A stretch of DNA of 64,000 nt from Chelydra serpentina (GCA_037349315.1 JBAIAC010000048.1:34536501-34600500), one strand, 5' to 3'. Counted from the stretch's first letter, positions 25,508 through 38,640 are shown. Translations and numbers: made by a program. The notes: generated by a model not told the origin, from the sequence alone.

Positions 25508-27102
25508 TGTTACCTATTAGCTCTGTGTTCTTGGGGAACCAGGGCGCAGTATCCAGCCTGTCTGATTCACGAAGGGCCCACCCTCCCTCCAGCCTCTGCT
25601 TGAACCAAAACCGATCAGAAGAAAGACTTACAAAAAGCAATGAAAAGGCAGTGGGAGACATACCTAAACCTCTCCTGACAGGGGTGACAGGATTAAGGCA
25701 ACTCCCCTAGCCTCATTTGCATTGAAGATGGGACAGAGAGGCACCTTCATTAGCATACAGAATGCAGAACAGAGATTCCAAGGCAAGAACCGCACTGAAC
25801 TCTGGGACCACAAAAGCAGGGAAGCACTGCATGATGGGGGATCTCTGCTCCAGATGTTAATGAACCCACGCCTGCACACACCCAGCTCAGTAGTTATCAG
25901 ACCAATTCTAGTAATAAATTCTTTATTGGTATCCAAAATACGGAAGCTGCCTAATTGCATTGTGAGCTCCCTCGAAGGAACACTGCCCATAACCAAGAAT
26001 GATCAGTTCCTATTGTCTAGCTTGAACAAAACAACTTTGGTATACTCCCTTGAGCCATCAGTTTACCCATAAACAAATCTAGTGTTCTCCCTTGAACCAC
26101 TGTTATTTCCCTACCCCAAAAAAACCCTACCCACGCTCAAGTAAGTGCTCCGATGCCTGGATCCAAAATCTGCATCAGTGCCATTGGGACTTCACCTTCT
26201 CCTGACTGATCGTGTTGGGGGCTCTGCCTGTCTCCAGCACTCCAAACCCTCAGCTACCACCACCACCGGGGACAGAGTGGTGAGAACCTAACTCTCACTC
26301 TCTTTTTTCTACTCTAGATATAGCTTTCTAAGTCTGACTTGTGTGACCAATTATAGTTTTCTAAACCTGACATTTGTAATCAAATTTAAGCTAGATTTAA
26401 CATTGTAACTGTTTTGTTTGTTTGGCTCTACTTGGATGGTTATTACCTGGTAATAAATAACTTTCATGGTTAAGCTGGTTACTTCCCTCCATTCCTCTCT
26501 CTCTCTCTCGAGTAAATTTTGGCTTCCCCAGTTGCTCTGCAGCAACGCTCCTCTTACCTAAGCTAAAGATCCCTGCAGCGCCCAAAAATCCTGTGGGGTT
26601 TGCTCATCAAGTGGGTTACTACCAGAACAATTGTAACATGAAAGTGGGGCTAGGGACATGCTGAACCTGTGGCATAGGAGGGTGGCAGCTTGGAAGTGCT
26701 GCTCGACCCAGCCTGCTGAGTCCAGGGGCAGATAAGGGTGGCAACTTGAAAGTGCTGCTCGACCCAGCCTGCTCAGGCGTACTCTATTCCGGTGTGCTGC
26801 TCGACCCAGCCTGCTGTGTCCAGGGACATATAAAGGGTCCGCTTGGGAGTGCTAGTTGGCATGTGTGAGTGTGAGTGTGAGATATATATATATATTCCAG
26901 GGCTGGAAGAACCCAGCCCTGGGGAACCTAGATCCTGCAGGATAGCTCCATTGGGAGGGGATGTGCAGAAGGGTGAAGTAGAGCTCCATATGAGAACACA
27001 AGTGACACAAGCAGTACATTGACAGAATTACAGAACCCGCCCCCCAGAAGAATAACCCGAATAAATGAGCATACGCCAAAGTAACAGGCAAAACTGGTAA
27101 CA
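25508..27102. mobile_element. Long solo-LTR-like element with 4-bp target duplication
   Basis: The segment starts TGTTACC and ends GGTAACA, a 7-bp perfect inverted repeat with TG...CA edges, and is flanked by ACAT on both sides (25504-25507 and 27103-27106). It has no retroviral genes. An AATAAA lies near 26450. The right part has a tandem repeat around CTGCTCGACCCAGCCTGCT (three copies at about 26697-26815) and a (TG)/(AT) tract at about 26865-26896. The length of about 1.6 kb is large for an LTR, so it could be an LTR carrying a later insertion. The orientation by AATAAA would be plus. Confidence 0.58.
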
Positions 27103-27106
27103 ACAT

Positions 27107-28430
27107 CTAACTATCTTAAAGCATAGAGCATAACTAAAGTTAGAAAGAAGGATAAGTTTCATTATTTCATTTTATAGATTGAGAAACTGAGGTGCATAGA
27201 TGGAAAAGGTTGAAGCACAGAAAACCACATCAGGAAGAGGCTCCAGGTACTAGGTGCTGCACGTATAATATCTTGAGACCTATGAAAGAACCAGGGAAGA
27301 GCAGGCTAACCACTTCCTAAAGACTTTGTTGGTTTCTTAGCTTTGCCTTAATTTTGTCATCCAATTTTGAGAGCATGCCTGCTCAAGTGCCATAAAGAAG
27401 AGAGAAAACATCCTCTTCCAAATTCCCAAGGAAAGCCAACAAAACCTCATTAAATAAGTTGCCAGTTTTGCTGGTTACTTGAGATAAAACAGTGGAGTCA
27501 CTATATTATTGTATAGCAAGGCAGAATTTGATCCAAAGAGATGGGGTTTAGCCCCAAGCCAAAGAGGGATCAGCCTGGTTCTAGCCCCCCATCAGACTGG
27601 CAACAGAATGCATTCATAGGAGAAACAGCAGGCGTGGATAAATTGGAGAAATGATTAACTGGAAATTGCATGTAAATATTTATATTGTTCACTAACTAAT
27701 TTATCCCCCAAAGTGAGAGATCTTGTTTGACAGAAATTAATTTGATGAGCAGTCTTATAAGAGACTTACAAAAGAGACTGAGTTATAAATTTAGCCATTA
27801 GATTCCAACTAAAGGAAACATGATAAATTATGTAAGTTTTACCTAAAGTGTTTTCACCAAGTAAAATAGCTAACTTGAGATACTGAATGGAGTTTAGGGA
27901 ATAACCAATTTTTATTAAACTAATATCCAAAGAAAAGATCTTGCAAGTAAGCCATTAACAACAAATGAAATTACCTTCCATTTGAAAATTCTAGCCAATT
28001 CACCCTTTGACACATGAATATTCACATTTTTATTTCAGTAAATAAATATTGTCATATCAAAGATAGAAAATAGAGAAGATATTAGACAATTAAAACAGCT
28101 ACAAAAATATGAATTATGTAGTACTTTAAATAGCTTTTCCCCTAGGTAAGAGAAAGGAAGGCCTAGTTTAACAAAATAGCAGCTAATCATCATAGTAAAT
28201 AAACTATCAAAAATCTAACCACATGTTGAATGTGTAACTGAATGGTCCTCGATAGCCTCACCAGAAAGGATGCAAAATACAGTAGTGCTAAACATCTGTC
28301 CCAAAATGTTTTTATATAACTTAGTAAGTGCTTCAGAAAATCACATACATAAAACATACAAGCCCCAATTCTGCAAAGACTACAGCATATGCTTAAATCT
28401 TTGCATGACTGAGGCCTTGACCTCATCAGT
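27107..28430. other. Intronic DNA with one MIR-like relic
   Basis: A minus-strand MIR-like piece lies at about 27160-27250 (ATTTTATAGATTGAGAAACT). The remainder is AT-rich and unassigned. Confidence 0.42.
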
Positions 28431-28536
28431 TACATCTACGCAGTAAGCGAAGGTGCGATCAGCAAGTGCAGCGTGCCATACCTGAGCTACCTTTAATCTA
28501 GCTAGCACAAATAACAATAGTACTGAAGTTTGGCAG

Positions 28537-29536
28537 TGTGGTGGGGCGGCTGCCCCACACAGAGAGAAGTGTTAAAAGCAGCACCAGAGAGGGATAGCTC
28601 AGTGGTTTGAGCATTGGCCTGCTAAACCCAGGGTTGTGAGTTCAACCCTTGAGGGGGCCATTTAGGGATCTGGGGCAAAAATCTGTCAGGGGACAGTACT
28701 TGGTCCTGCTAGTGAAGGCAGGGGACTGGACTCGATGACCTTTCAAGGTCCTTCCAGTTCTAGGAGAACTGGATTCTCCATTTTATAAAAACCCACTAAT
28801 CAGGAAAGGACTTATTGGGCCCACTAATAGGGGGAAGGCTTGCTGGAGCAGGACCAACGAGGGCCATATATCAAGGGCTGCTCAGCAGAACAAAGGGGAG
28901 TCTCCCCCTGGAAGGCAAGGGGGGAGGACTGGCTGTCTGAAGTGCTATAGATAGAGCAGTGCTGGGCAGGGGCAGCAGAGTGTGAACTGAGCTGCTGGCT
29001 ACCACTGCCAGGCTGGGGCGTTGCTACAAGGTCTGAGAGGGTGCTAGGGCTACAGGGTTGGGGGTGGGGAGGGGAAGTGGTCCAGAGAAAACAGGCAGCA
29101 GGTTGGAGGAGGGAAGTAGGTGGCTGCTGGCTATAGGGTCCCAGGGTCAAGACCCAGAGTAGCAGGTGGGCCTGGGCCCCTTCTCCCCCCGCCCCCATTT
29201 GCCAATGAGGAGAGCGGCTGGTATCCAGACTGCAATTTGCCCCTGAGGCAAGGGGCTGGACCTTGGACTGCAGTTGGCTGCTGAGGCAAGTGACAGCACT
29301 AAGGACTGTTGGCCCCCCTGAAAAGGGGGCGAGGGAGAAAGTGGAATGGAGCACAGCCAGGCAGCCGTGCCCAGAAGAGGATGCTGCGGTCCAGGGAGTG
29401 ACGTGGGTCCAAAGAGTGGAGACAGCAGTGACAGCAGGTGGGACACCATTAGCTGAAGGCGGACTAGAAGGGCCGAGAGCTAATTCCCAGGATGGCCAGC
29501 AGGAGGCGCTGCAGCAGTGAGTTGCACCCCACTACA
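28537..29536. mobile_element. Solo LTR with 5-bp target duplication GGCAG
   Basis: The element begins TGTGGTGGGG and ends CCCCACTACA, imperfect inverted termini with TG...CA edges. GGCAG flanks it on both sides (28532-28536 and 29537-29541). Without the SINE that inserted into it the LTR is about 820 bp. The G-rich right part with GGCCAGCAGGAGGCGCTG resembles turtle Ty3/gypsy-type LTR ends as I remember them, so gypsy is favoured over a retrovirus, but no internal genes remain to decide. The long frames on both strands here are chance products of GC-rich sequence. Confidence 0.8.
28588..28765 (+). mobile_element. tRNA-derived Cry-type SINE
   Basis: The head has an A box TAGCTCAGTGG (28595-28605) and a B box GAGTTCAACCC (28638-28648), the internal polymerase III promoter of a tRNA gene. 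It is followed by GAGGGGGCCATTTAGGGATC and a tail related to CR1 (GGACTGGACTCGATGACCTT, TTCCAGTTCTA). This layout is that of the Cry SINEs of cryptodiran turtles. It sits inside the solo LTR, so it is younger than that LTR. Confidence 0.88.
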
Positions 29537-29542
29537 GGCAGT

Positions 29543-29775
29543 CAGGGCCGGCGCTTCCACTAGGTGACCCTAGGCGGTCGCCTAGGGCGGCAGGATTTGG
29601 GGGGGGGGGGGCATTTCGGCGGCGACTCATTTCCCGGAGGCGATTCAGCGGCAAGAAACGAGGCCGCCAAAACGCCACCGAGAACGCATCTTCAGAGGAG
29701 CTGCCGCCAAAGTGCCGCCGATTACGACAGAGGAGCGCTGCCGCCTATGGCGGCAAAAACCCTGGCACCACTTCT
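29543..29775. mobile_element. GC-rich MITE fragment (CAGGGCCGGCGC type)
   Basis: The left end CAGGGCCGGCGCTTCCACTA is followed by CCTAGGCGGTCGCCTAGGGC and repeated GGCGGC motifs. The right part ends near AACCCTGGCACC, a worn inverse of the same terminus. It begins two bases after the LTR's right target duplication. hAT membership is likely from the CAG terminus but no 8-bp duplication could be confirmed. Confidence 0.5.
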
Positions 29776-29989
29776 GCAGGCAGTATGGACCCCAGTGCAG
29801 GCCAGCAGCCCAAGTATGCACTCAGATCCCCGGAGGTCTTCGACGGGGAAAGCTAGCTTGCACTGAAGCATGCAACATGTCCTCACTACCACTGTTCATT
29901 GCATAAACTAGATTAAAGCTAGCACAGGTATTCCTAACTGCGTTGCAATCACACCTTCATTTGCAATGTGGACACACTCATAGAAAACG

Positions 29990-30755
29990 TGACCACATGA
30001 CAAAATGAAAAAGGGAGTTAGAGACAGATAATGCCACACCAAAATCTCAGTGAAAAGCATATTAAAAACTAGTCAGGTTATATTTTGCCAGTCATCTTCA
30101 ATTTCTGAAAACTGAAAAATCAGATCAAATTTCTATATATTTACAGGACCATTAAATCTGTTAATGCTTTCTTTGAGAGATGCATATGCATAAAAACAAT
30201 ACTGCAAAATGTAATAGTAAAGAATTCTGCCATCTTTAAAGTATAGCATGTTCAGCACATACAGTATTCACAAATCCATATACTGTCATTTCTTAAAATA
30301 AAAAGGAAGTCTGGGTTTTTGTTTTTATAGCACATATATGAATGCCAAAAAGAAGAGTTAGAGGACAAGACAACAAAGAATAAAAATTAGAAAGATGTCC
30401 TGGGTCATCACTGGAAATAGTCAGAGACTGGCAAGTGCCCAGAATCAATACAGGGAAAAAACTGCAGGAGAAGGCAACCAGTGACTGCTTTTTTTTAAAA
30501 AGCTACAATGCACAACACTTACTTTAGATAAGATCAAGACAAAATAGCAAGTAAAGGACTCAACTGCATATTTAAAGGAAATCTTCAATGACTTTCAGTG
30601 CAATGCTACCGATGCACTGCCATACAAGTGCTAAAGAAAACACCCACTGCAATTCCTAAATGCTAAAAATGCAAAAGCAATGTGTAATATCTGTAATGCT
30701 TTATTAAAGCTAAGATCATTGGCCCATGGTCAGCTTTCTGCACAGTTATGTGAAA
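29990..30755. other. Intronic DNA, nothing recognised
   Basis: AT-rich sequence without recognised exon, repeat or RNA gene. Confidence 0.45.
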
Positions 30756-30763
30756 CACTAGAA

Positions 30764-31192
30764 CAGGAGTGACCAAACTGTGACTCACGAGCCACATACG
30801 GCTCTTTTACCATTAAAGTGCTGCTCACAGAGCCCCCCATGTCTCCGCCCCATTCTCCACCTACCAGACTGGGTGTGGGGAGCTCGGGACCTCTGCCTTG
30901 CAGTGGGGTAGGGGCTTGTGCCCAGTGGGGAGGAGGGTCTCGGAGCTTCTGTCCAGGGGGGAGGACGGTCTCGGGGCTTCAACCCCGCTGGGCACACCTG
31001 CCGGGGATTCAGCAGGAGTGGGGCTGAAGCCCCGAACCCCATCAGGTGCCTCCCAGTGGACTGAAGCCCCGAGCCCTGGCAGGCACCTCCCACGGAGCTG
31101 AAGCCCCAAGCTCCAGTAGGTGTGCCTCAGTTCTCGAACTTCTGAAGATTGTCGTATGTGGCTCGGAAGGTTAATAAGTTTGGCCACCCCTG
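30764..31192. mobile_element. hAT MITE with 8-bp target duplication
   Basis: Ends are CAGGAGTGACCAAACTGTGA and AATAAGTTTGGCCACCCCTG. Flanks CACTAGAA (30756-30763) and CACTACAA (31193-31200) match at 7 of 8 bases. The interior is GC-rich with repeated CCCCGAG/CTCGGGGC segments. It encodes nothing; the frames on both strands arise from the repeats. Confidence 0.85.
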
Positions 31193-31200
31193 CACTACAA

Positions 31201-33507
31201 TTTGACCTGATCTACTGCTCTGTAGGCCCATGTAGCCTAAACGTTCTTTCTAGGTAGCGTGTTTACCTTCAATAGGGAAGAAACACCTCATGTAGATCTG
31301 CCAGTGACCTCAGGCCAAACTTATAGAGATTTCGTAGACTGGTAGAAGGTAAATCCAGCCTTCCTCAGGTGGTAAATGTTAAGCTATGCCCTTGAAAACC
31401 CCACATCATAACAGAGGTTCACCTCAGGGCTTAAAGAGGGACAGACAACCCTTTGCCGTGAAAATAAAAACATTTATGCATAGTCTTAAACCTATTTCTA
31501 CCACATCAACTTTTGAGTTAAAAGAACACATGAAGAGATTTTTTTCCCTAAACTTCTTGTTGTCTTTCATTTAAATCCTTTTATGCAAAGTGCTATCAAA
31601 AACTTAACTTGTTAATCATCTCCCAAGTGTATTATGAATTGCTGTTAGTCATCTTTCAAAATAGAAATCGGCCCTTCTAACAGCAGTTCTTAAGCTATAT
31701 GCAATTAACAGTGTGCCTGTTTTATATCATTATTGGAAAGAAGTCCACAGATAAAATGAAACTGTTAGGAATTTGGTACATTATATAGAGTGATTATTTT
31801 TAAAATTTGCAGTGTAGTACAGTACAATGTAAAATGATAAAATAATTGATTTGGATATTTCAGCATGTGGTTTCAACTTGATGTTCAGGGTCCTAACTGT
31901 AACTCTCATTAGTATTACAGAAAAAATGTAAGTGATAGGAATACATATTAACCTATTTAGGCTATAGTTAAATTTAAAAGGCAAGAGTCTTTTGCTTCCA
32001 TTGTAAATGAATTTGGCCACCCAACAAACTTTATCTTTTCCATAGGTTGTTTTGTATTTTATCTATCATCTTGGTTATTGATATTTAATTGCTAAGCTTT
32101 ACTTGGATGGATTTTTCCAGGCCCTTCTATTTTTGCACTGCTGAAATGCTATTTTTAAATCTGGGTCAAATTTGTATGCTCTAGTACAATCTAATCTCAT
32201 ATTAAAAATAAAAACTTCAAACACCTTATTTTAGATAGCTATTTTGATTATATTAACAGCAGGAAATAGCAGTTTGGCTGGGTTTTCCCTAACAGGAAAC
32301 TTATTAAAAGGATACTGTCAAGGCTGGCAACCCTAAAATTAGACCTACTAACTTTGTTATGGATCATAATTGCACACATATATGGGTGAAAGTCATAGAA
32401 TCCCAGCTATATATTTGGGATGTAATTCTGACCCGAGATAGCAAAGCTTCCATTACATCAATAGGGCCAGGATTTCACTCCTATATTCTTCTTGTGAAGT
32501 GGCAGAATATTGAACTTTATAGACTCATGAAGTACACAGAAAATGCAAATACAGTAAAATTCAGTATCATATCCACTTGCTAGAATGCAGCAGGCAGGTG
32601 AACAGGTTTGTTTAACCTGCCACACTGTTGCCCTGCATTTACTTTTGAAGAGCTCCCCAAGAGATTAATTTTAAAAAAAGCTAAATTTTAGCCACTGAAA
32701 AACAAGTGAAAAAATTAGGTTCCTCCTGCATTTAATTACTTTTTGAGATGTTTTACGCTTCATGACAACTGATCAACTACAATCCAGCTTTATCCCCTAC
32801 TTAAAAAAAACCCCGAACTCTAACAGATAAAAGAAACATATCCTTAATACGCTAAGCTTCTAACTAAAAAGATACATTTATTTGACTCACCCTTCCTTCT
32901 ATTAAAAAAACTCAATCTATGTTTGTGGAGTTCTGTTAAATCTTTAACATTCCCTTAAAAACTTATACATGCTTAGATAGGGCATATAATTACAAGTATG
33001 AAATATTTCAGGAAATTGTTATGCTAATTTTGGATCTGTAAAATGAAGCGTTCTTGGAACAATCAAAATTCAGTAGCAGATATTCCTTAATATATGTTTT
33101 ACATAGGAAAAGATGGAAATAATTGTTTTTAGGTGCCATTTAATCAGGTACATTTGCACCCTTTGCTGACATCCATCATCAACATGTCATTTTTCTAATA
33201 CAGACCATGCCTTATTGGTCAAGACTCAACATGTTGAAAGGAAAGGCACTTGTATTCAAGTGGTTCTAAGAGGAAAGTCAGCTGTCTCAGGCCTACACCC
33301 ATTAGAGCTGCAGTCTCCTTATGGCAGGAAAAATGGACCAAAAAGGCCATTAATCCAGTTTAGTGACACTGTTCTCTCATGCATGCCTGGGGGGAATCAA
33401 CCATGAAAACTCAAGGATGCATTTTTACAATCAGACTGCCAGTTTAGTAAAAAGGAGATACAACCAATACCTCAGAAAGAAGGAGTAGGTAAAGAGGAGT
33501 GGAAACC
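31201..33507. other. Intronic DNA, largely unassigned
   Basis: AT-rich. A palindrome-like relic may lie at about 32390-32485 (GTAATTCTGACCCGAGATAG and AGGGCCAGGATTTCACTCC). No exon was recognised. Confidence 0.42.
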
Positions 33508-33515
33508 ATAAAAAG

Positions 33516-34102
33516 TAGGGCTGTCGATTACTCGCAGTTAACTCATGTGATTAACTCAAAAAACATCAATTGCGATTAAAAAAATGAATCACGATTAATC
33601 ACAGTTTTAACCGCACTGTTAAACAATAGAATACCAATTGAAATTTATTAAATATTTGTGGATGTTTTTCTTTCATTTTCAAATATATTGATTTCAATTA
33701 CAACACAGAATATAAAGTGTACAGTGCTCACTTTATATTTTTATTACAAATATTTGCACTGTAGAAATGATAAAAGAAATAGTATTTTGCAATTTTATTT
33801 TTGAATGTAGTTATTTTTTGTGCATAATTCTACATTTGTAAATTCAACTTTCGTGATAAAGAGATTGCACTACAGTACTTGTATTAAGTGAAATGAAAAA
33901 TACGACTTTCATTTTTACAGTGCAAATATTTATAATAAAAAATACAAAGTGAGCATTGTGCACTTGTATTCTGTGTTGAAATTGAAATCAATATATTTGA
34001 AAATGTGAAGAACATCCAAAACTATTTAAATAAATGGTATTCTGTTATTGTTTAACAGTACGATTAATCATGATTAATTTTTTTAATCACTTGACAGCCC
34101 TA
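33516..34102. mobile_element. Palindromic hAT element with perfect 8-bp target duplication
   Basis: The ends are TAGGGCTGTC and GACAGCCCTA, flanked on both sides by ATAAAAAG (33508-33515 and 34103-34110), a perfect 8-bp duplication. The two halves are inverted repeats of each other over about 250 bp. The left arm carries TTTCAAATATATTGATTTCA and the right arm its inverse TGAAATCAATATATTTGAAA. Runs of ATTAATC near both ends are characteristic of this family. It is non-coding. Confidence 0.92.
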
Positions 34103-34110
34103 ATAAAAAG

Positions 34111-35494
34111 CCATGAGGCCTGTTAATCTGCTTTCAGATGCCACAAAGTTCCAAAGAAAATGGGACTAAGCATACTTTCTCTACCAATATTTTGTATCTA
34201 AGCTTCCTAAACTATTACATAAATTACTTAGCTAGTTTTCAGTAGTGCCCTTTCAGTGAAATCACTTCTCTATTGTGTTGGGCCTTGTAAATAATGAAAA
34301 TAAATGCTATATTTATCATTCTCTTTGCAACTGTTTAAAGGAGAGACAACGTGGGTGAGATATCTTTTATTGGATCAACTTCTTAGGGTGAAAGAGACAA
34401 GCTTTCAAGCTTACACAGAGCTCTTCTTCGGGTCTGAGACAGGTACTCAGATGCCTTCTAAAGACTAGTTACCAACACTCATCTATCATCAGCAGATCTT
34501 TTCACTCTTAACAATGTGGAGATATCAGGTGAATGTTTGAATCCCAGCAACTACAGGGTCCTTCTTAAAATTGTTGACAATTGTTGACAAGTTTGCACTG
34601 TTGTGGTATAACCTTGGAATGTCTGTTTATGACACTCTGAGAACCTTAAAAGTGAGCCTATATTGGCTGTGGGCTTGGTGACTTGGAGGGAAGTCTGTGA
34701 CAGTGGTCTTTTAGAACACGCAGATGCTATTGCCTTTCTATAAGCAACATTAGCAGTACATTTGAAATGTAGTCATCTTGACAAGTAAAAAGGCATTGGA
34801 AGCACATGGAATCTGGTCTGAATATTAAAAGATCCCCTTTGGACTTGCAGCATCATCTCATACAAGAAGAAATTATTCACTGGACATATTGGCCATTGTG
34901 GTAAATGACAACAGAAGAGGGGAAAATGAAATAACTCCTGATATGCTTAGCCTAAAGGAACTTACTGCATTGGCTAGGATATCATCCAAAATTTCATAGG
35001 TTTTGTTCTCCGAGCCAGATTCTGCAGGCACAACTCACATTGACTTTATACCATGGAAAAGAGCTAAATGACCTGAACAATCTCTTGACTCTATACCAAT
35101 AGGTGGAATAAACATCCGCTATAAATTAAAGAAGTGGAACACAGAATAATTATTTCCATGTATCCCAGGCTCTATGAAAAATAAAGTTTGATATTATTTG
35201 AAATATAGCATTCTAGAGCAAATTACATCCTAAAAACACTCAGCAGACATTATACCAGAAGATATGGAGTCCTGTTCTCCTAAAGGTACACAAATATAAC
35301 TGGATGTTTTTGTTTGTTTTTAAAGATTACACTAATATACATAAGCGTTATGTACAACCATACAGCAAAATCCTCCTCTGAGATATATGAACTCCACATG
35401 AGATTTTCATCCAATGACTGTATAACTCCATTTTATGGTAATACGTGAAAAAAAATAAGACTAAGCACATTCAAAATAGACCTCTCTTCCGGTC
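34111..35494. other. Intronic DNA with one unclassified interspersed repeat
   Basis: At 34335-34445 there is a repeat known to me as abundant in turtles, with GAGATATCTTTTATTGGATC and GAGACAAGCTTTCAAGCTTA followed by CACAGAGCTCTTCTTCGGGT. I cannot name its class. The rest is unassigned. Confidence 0.5.
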
Positions 35495-35830
35495 TGTGAT
35501 GGGGTATACAAATCCCACACGGGGCAACAAGGGGGAAAGGAGCTGCTCTGGCCTCAGCCAGCCTTGCCCTGCAAGAGGTGCACAGACTGGAGGAGGAGTT
35601 AAAAGGGAGTAGAAGGTAAGAAAAAGGACCTTTACCTTGCAGCTCCTGAGAAAAGGGCTGAGGGAAGACAGTATGTCTCCATCAACTACTGCCTGAAGGT
35701 CCCTCCTTGAGGAAAGGAAGTACCTGCTTCTGTTATACCCTGAGAGGGCATTTCCTCCTCTCACCTGTTAACTCAGTTTATTTGTGTTGATTCCCCGTGG
35801 TTTGTTTATGGACACCCACCCACCCCCACC
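35495..35830 (+). repeat. Probable LTR fragment
   Basis: Starts TGTGATGGGGTATACAAATC, a TG-led terminus like turtle gypsy-type LTRs, and continues with TTACCTTGCAGCTCCTGAGA. The right end and target duplication were not found; sequence beyond about 35830 is a C-rich tract and a GA-rich stretch. Confidence 0.42.
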
Positions 35831-35984
35831 CCCACCCAAAAGGGAGACACTTGTAACTGACCTGACTGGAGGGCTGGGAATGGAGAAGGAGCTGGGGTTA
35901 GAGGAGGAGCTGGGCTAGGGGGCGGACTGGAGCTGCAGCTGAGGTCAGAGCTGGAATGGGAACAGAGAGGGGTTATGGTGTGCT

Positions 35985-36096
35985 TCCTCCCCGCCCCCAC
36001 ATGGGGGCTGGCCCAAGCTCCACCTCACACCCTCCAAACATTCCTTCCCTCGCAGCCCTCCCCCAGGGAGAATGTCGCACAATTTGGGGACCACTG
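35985..36096. repeat. hAT-type terminus fragment
   Basis: The segment ends in CACAATTTGGGGACCACTG (36096), the inverse of the CAGTGGTCCCCAAATTGTG type of hAT end. A left end was not found. Confidence 0.4.
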
Positions 36097-36099
36097 ATT

Positions 36100-37455
36100 T
36101 GGACCTTGCCAATGCTGCATGGACTGATCTCTGTAATGGAATTTTTCATTATTGCTTACATCACGTGCAATAATATGCTACCCTTCCTAATACTGTTATG
36201 CTGAGGTTTGGGCAATCACAACACCTCATTGAGGCTGCTGGGTGTGACAACCATCTTCCATTCAGGGTAAATGAGGGAACAATTACATGCCCCTTTATTC
36301 AGTGATAGCTGAAATAATGGAAAATCACAGCCCAAGGACCAGCACACATGCAAGCCTAGGCAATGGTTGGGCCATACAATCCAAGGCAGTTTCATGTGGG
36401 TCTGATTACAAATGCAGAGCAGGGTACTGAAAAGACTGCAGCTGTGTGTCTGGAAGAGAAGCAGCAAAAACACCACAGAAGCACACACAAAAGACAGCAA
36501 GCAAACACCAGACATAATCAGAGGAGCATTTGTAGCTGACCCTGAGAAAAAGCTGAGTGCGCGCTCTTTTGGGCAGTGCGCTGCTGGAAAGTGGTTTGGA
36601 TCTGTGAGCAAAACAAACTGTCTCCTGCTGTTTGATTCCTGCTGTGTTCAGAGAAACAAGACTTTGTACTCTTCATAAATAAACAGGATTGCATCAAAGA
36701 AATACCTGGCTATCATCAATTTCTCCTCCTAACAACCCGCAAGTTCCAAATAATGGCTAATCATTTGGGTCAGAAGGGTAACAATACTATTTAAAATGTG
36801 TAACTTTGTTTTATGTAATAAAATAAAAAATATTTTAACTATCCTAACATTCTCCATCCAAGCATCTTAAACTGTTTTGCAAACATTGATAAATGGAGCT
36901 TAACCACACACCTGTGAAGTTCATAACTATTTGCTCAATTTTACAGAAGGAAATAACCAAGGCAGAGGTTCAGAGACTTGCTCAAGATTACACAAGAAAT
37001 CTGTGACAAGCCTTAGAACATCTGATTCCTAGTCTCATCCCTTAACAAAACCATTCTTCCACCAGTGGAGTAAATCAGAGAGGGGTCAAACCAAAACAAA
37101 GGGCAATACGCTCATTGACTTCAAAAGCTTAAGATTTGACCTATACTCTACACCTTCATTTTTCCTTGAGCATTCTGAAGTGTGCGGTTCAGCAACATAT
37201 GGATTAGAGAGGTTCTACTGTATTCATTTAACATCTAACACTTCCTCTAGATCTCTGTCTTGTGTGTGTGTGTGTGTGTGTATGTTTAAGACATTTCTGA
37301 GAAAACACACAACAGGACTACTCAAGTATGTAAGGTAAGGCAAATGAGTAGGCACTAGCAGGATGGGGACCTTAGATTAAAACTGCTTGGCCCCAAGTGG
37401 TTTACAATTTGTGTCTTCTACAGCAGCAACACCACCATCAACACTTAAATAATCT
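36100..37455. other. Intronic DNA with a minus-strand MIR relic and a TG microsatellite
   Basis: A MIR-like segment lies at about 36935-37030 (CAGAGACTTGCTCAAGATTA on the plus strand, inverse of the MIR core). A (TG)n tract is at 37261-37282. No exon was recognised. Confidence 0.5.
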
Positions 37456-37460
37456 CTAAA

Positions 37461-37577
37461 TACTACACTAAAGGCTAGTCCACACAGCACTGCAGTGTGA
37501 ACTAGAGGGATGTGAATTACAGAGTACGCCACAATTCACACCCCTTGAGTTCGCACTGTGTAGACAAGTCTAAGTAA
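37461..37577. mobile_element. Short MITE of the GTCTACAC type
   Basis: Left end GGCTAGTCCACACAGCACTG and right end CGCACTGTGTAGACAAGTCT are near-inverse. The element is about 115 bp and non-coding. The terminus belongs to the same broad type as those at 20659 and 43304. Confidence 0.5.
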
Positions 37578-38009
37578 ACGTGGGATCAGGCAACCAAATA
37601 TTTTCCTCTTCCACACTATGATTTGCGAATGTTTTAATCCTCATGTAGTAAACAGCAAAATAAATTACAAGTGAAAATGTTTTACAGAGCAAAGATTTGT
37701 AAAGCAATTTACAATGTCAGATTGTATATCAGATTCTTCCCCGCCCCACCCCCGTCCATTTACATGTCTGGATATGTTCTTGTGAGGTAAACAGTGAATA
37801 AGAAATACAAATACTATTTCCGTTAACAGAAAGATTTGCACTGAAAATGTACTCCTTGAACTGATTTTTTAAAATGAAGTTTACCACCATCGAATATATG
37901 AGAAATCTGAAGAACATTATTTTATCACACTGTCATTTGTATTTCTTTGTACTATAGTCTAATCACAGCATTTCTTGTAAAACATCTTCTCAGAGATTCT
38001 ATAAAAATC

Positions 38010-38152
38010 CACCACTGCATGCATCCGAAGAAGTGGGTATTCACCCACGAAAGCTTATGCTCCAATACGTCTGTTAGTTTATAAGGTGCCACAGAACTCT
38101 TTGTCGCTTCTACAGATCCAGACTAACACGGCTACCCCTCTGATATAAAAAT
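38010..38152 (+). repeat. Unclassified high-copy turtle repeat
   Basis: Contains GCATCCGAAGAAGTGGGTAT, CACGAAAGCTTATGCTCCAA and AGACTAACACGGCTACCCCT. I know this sequence as widespread in turtle and crocodilian genomes but cannot name the class safely. A short inverted fragment of the same repeat is at about 54548-54595. Confidence 0.6.
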
Positions 38153-38640
38153 CCTGTAAATCAGGTCTCTTGAAGAAGGTACTATTTGAACAAGACCCTT
38201 CTAATAGGAAAACACCTTTGCAATGGGTGTATTACTCAGTCATTTTGGCAGGCAATGAGGGAGAGTATAAGGTGAGAACTCGAGTGACCTCATCCTCCCT
38301 TTCTGGAGAAATATCAGTAGAAGAGGAAAGTCGCTTACAACCCCATCTCACACACACAAGTGTACAGCTCTGTCAGCAGATCCTCCAACATGATTACATG
38401 GTATGGAAACTTTCTAGAAGATGGGACCATATAAACTGAGGATTTGTGGGAAATTTAGAACTAAATTCCATGTTTCTCAGTTACCAGACCACTATCCTCT
38501 TAGCAGAACAGTCATTTCACATACTATGCTGCCCTGACACTCATACTGTGGCTGCATATTGCTATCCCATCAACATAGATTGTTTTTTAATTACTTTTAT
38601 TAATGATTATTAATTAATATTATTATTAAAGAAAAGGTAT

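Larger units (their letters stand above)
28435..29985. mobile_element. Old DNA element split by nested insertions
   Basis: The left flank (28435-28536) has TCTACGCAGTAAGCGAAGGT and the right flank (about 29880-29985) has TTGCAATCACACCTTCATTT with GTGGACACA. These look like the two inverted ends of one MITE that was split by the LTR at 28537-29536 and a GC-rich element behind it. TAGATTAAAGCTAGCACAGG on the right and ACCTTTAATCTAGCTAGCAC on the left also look like inverse and direct versions of one motif. Confidence 0.45.
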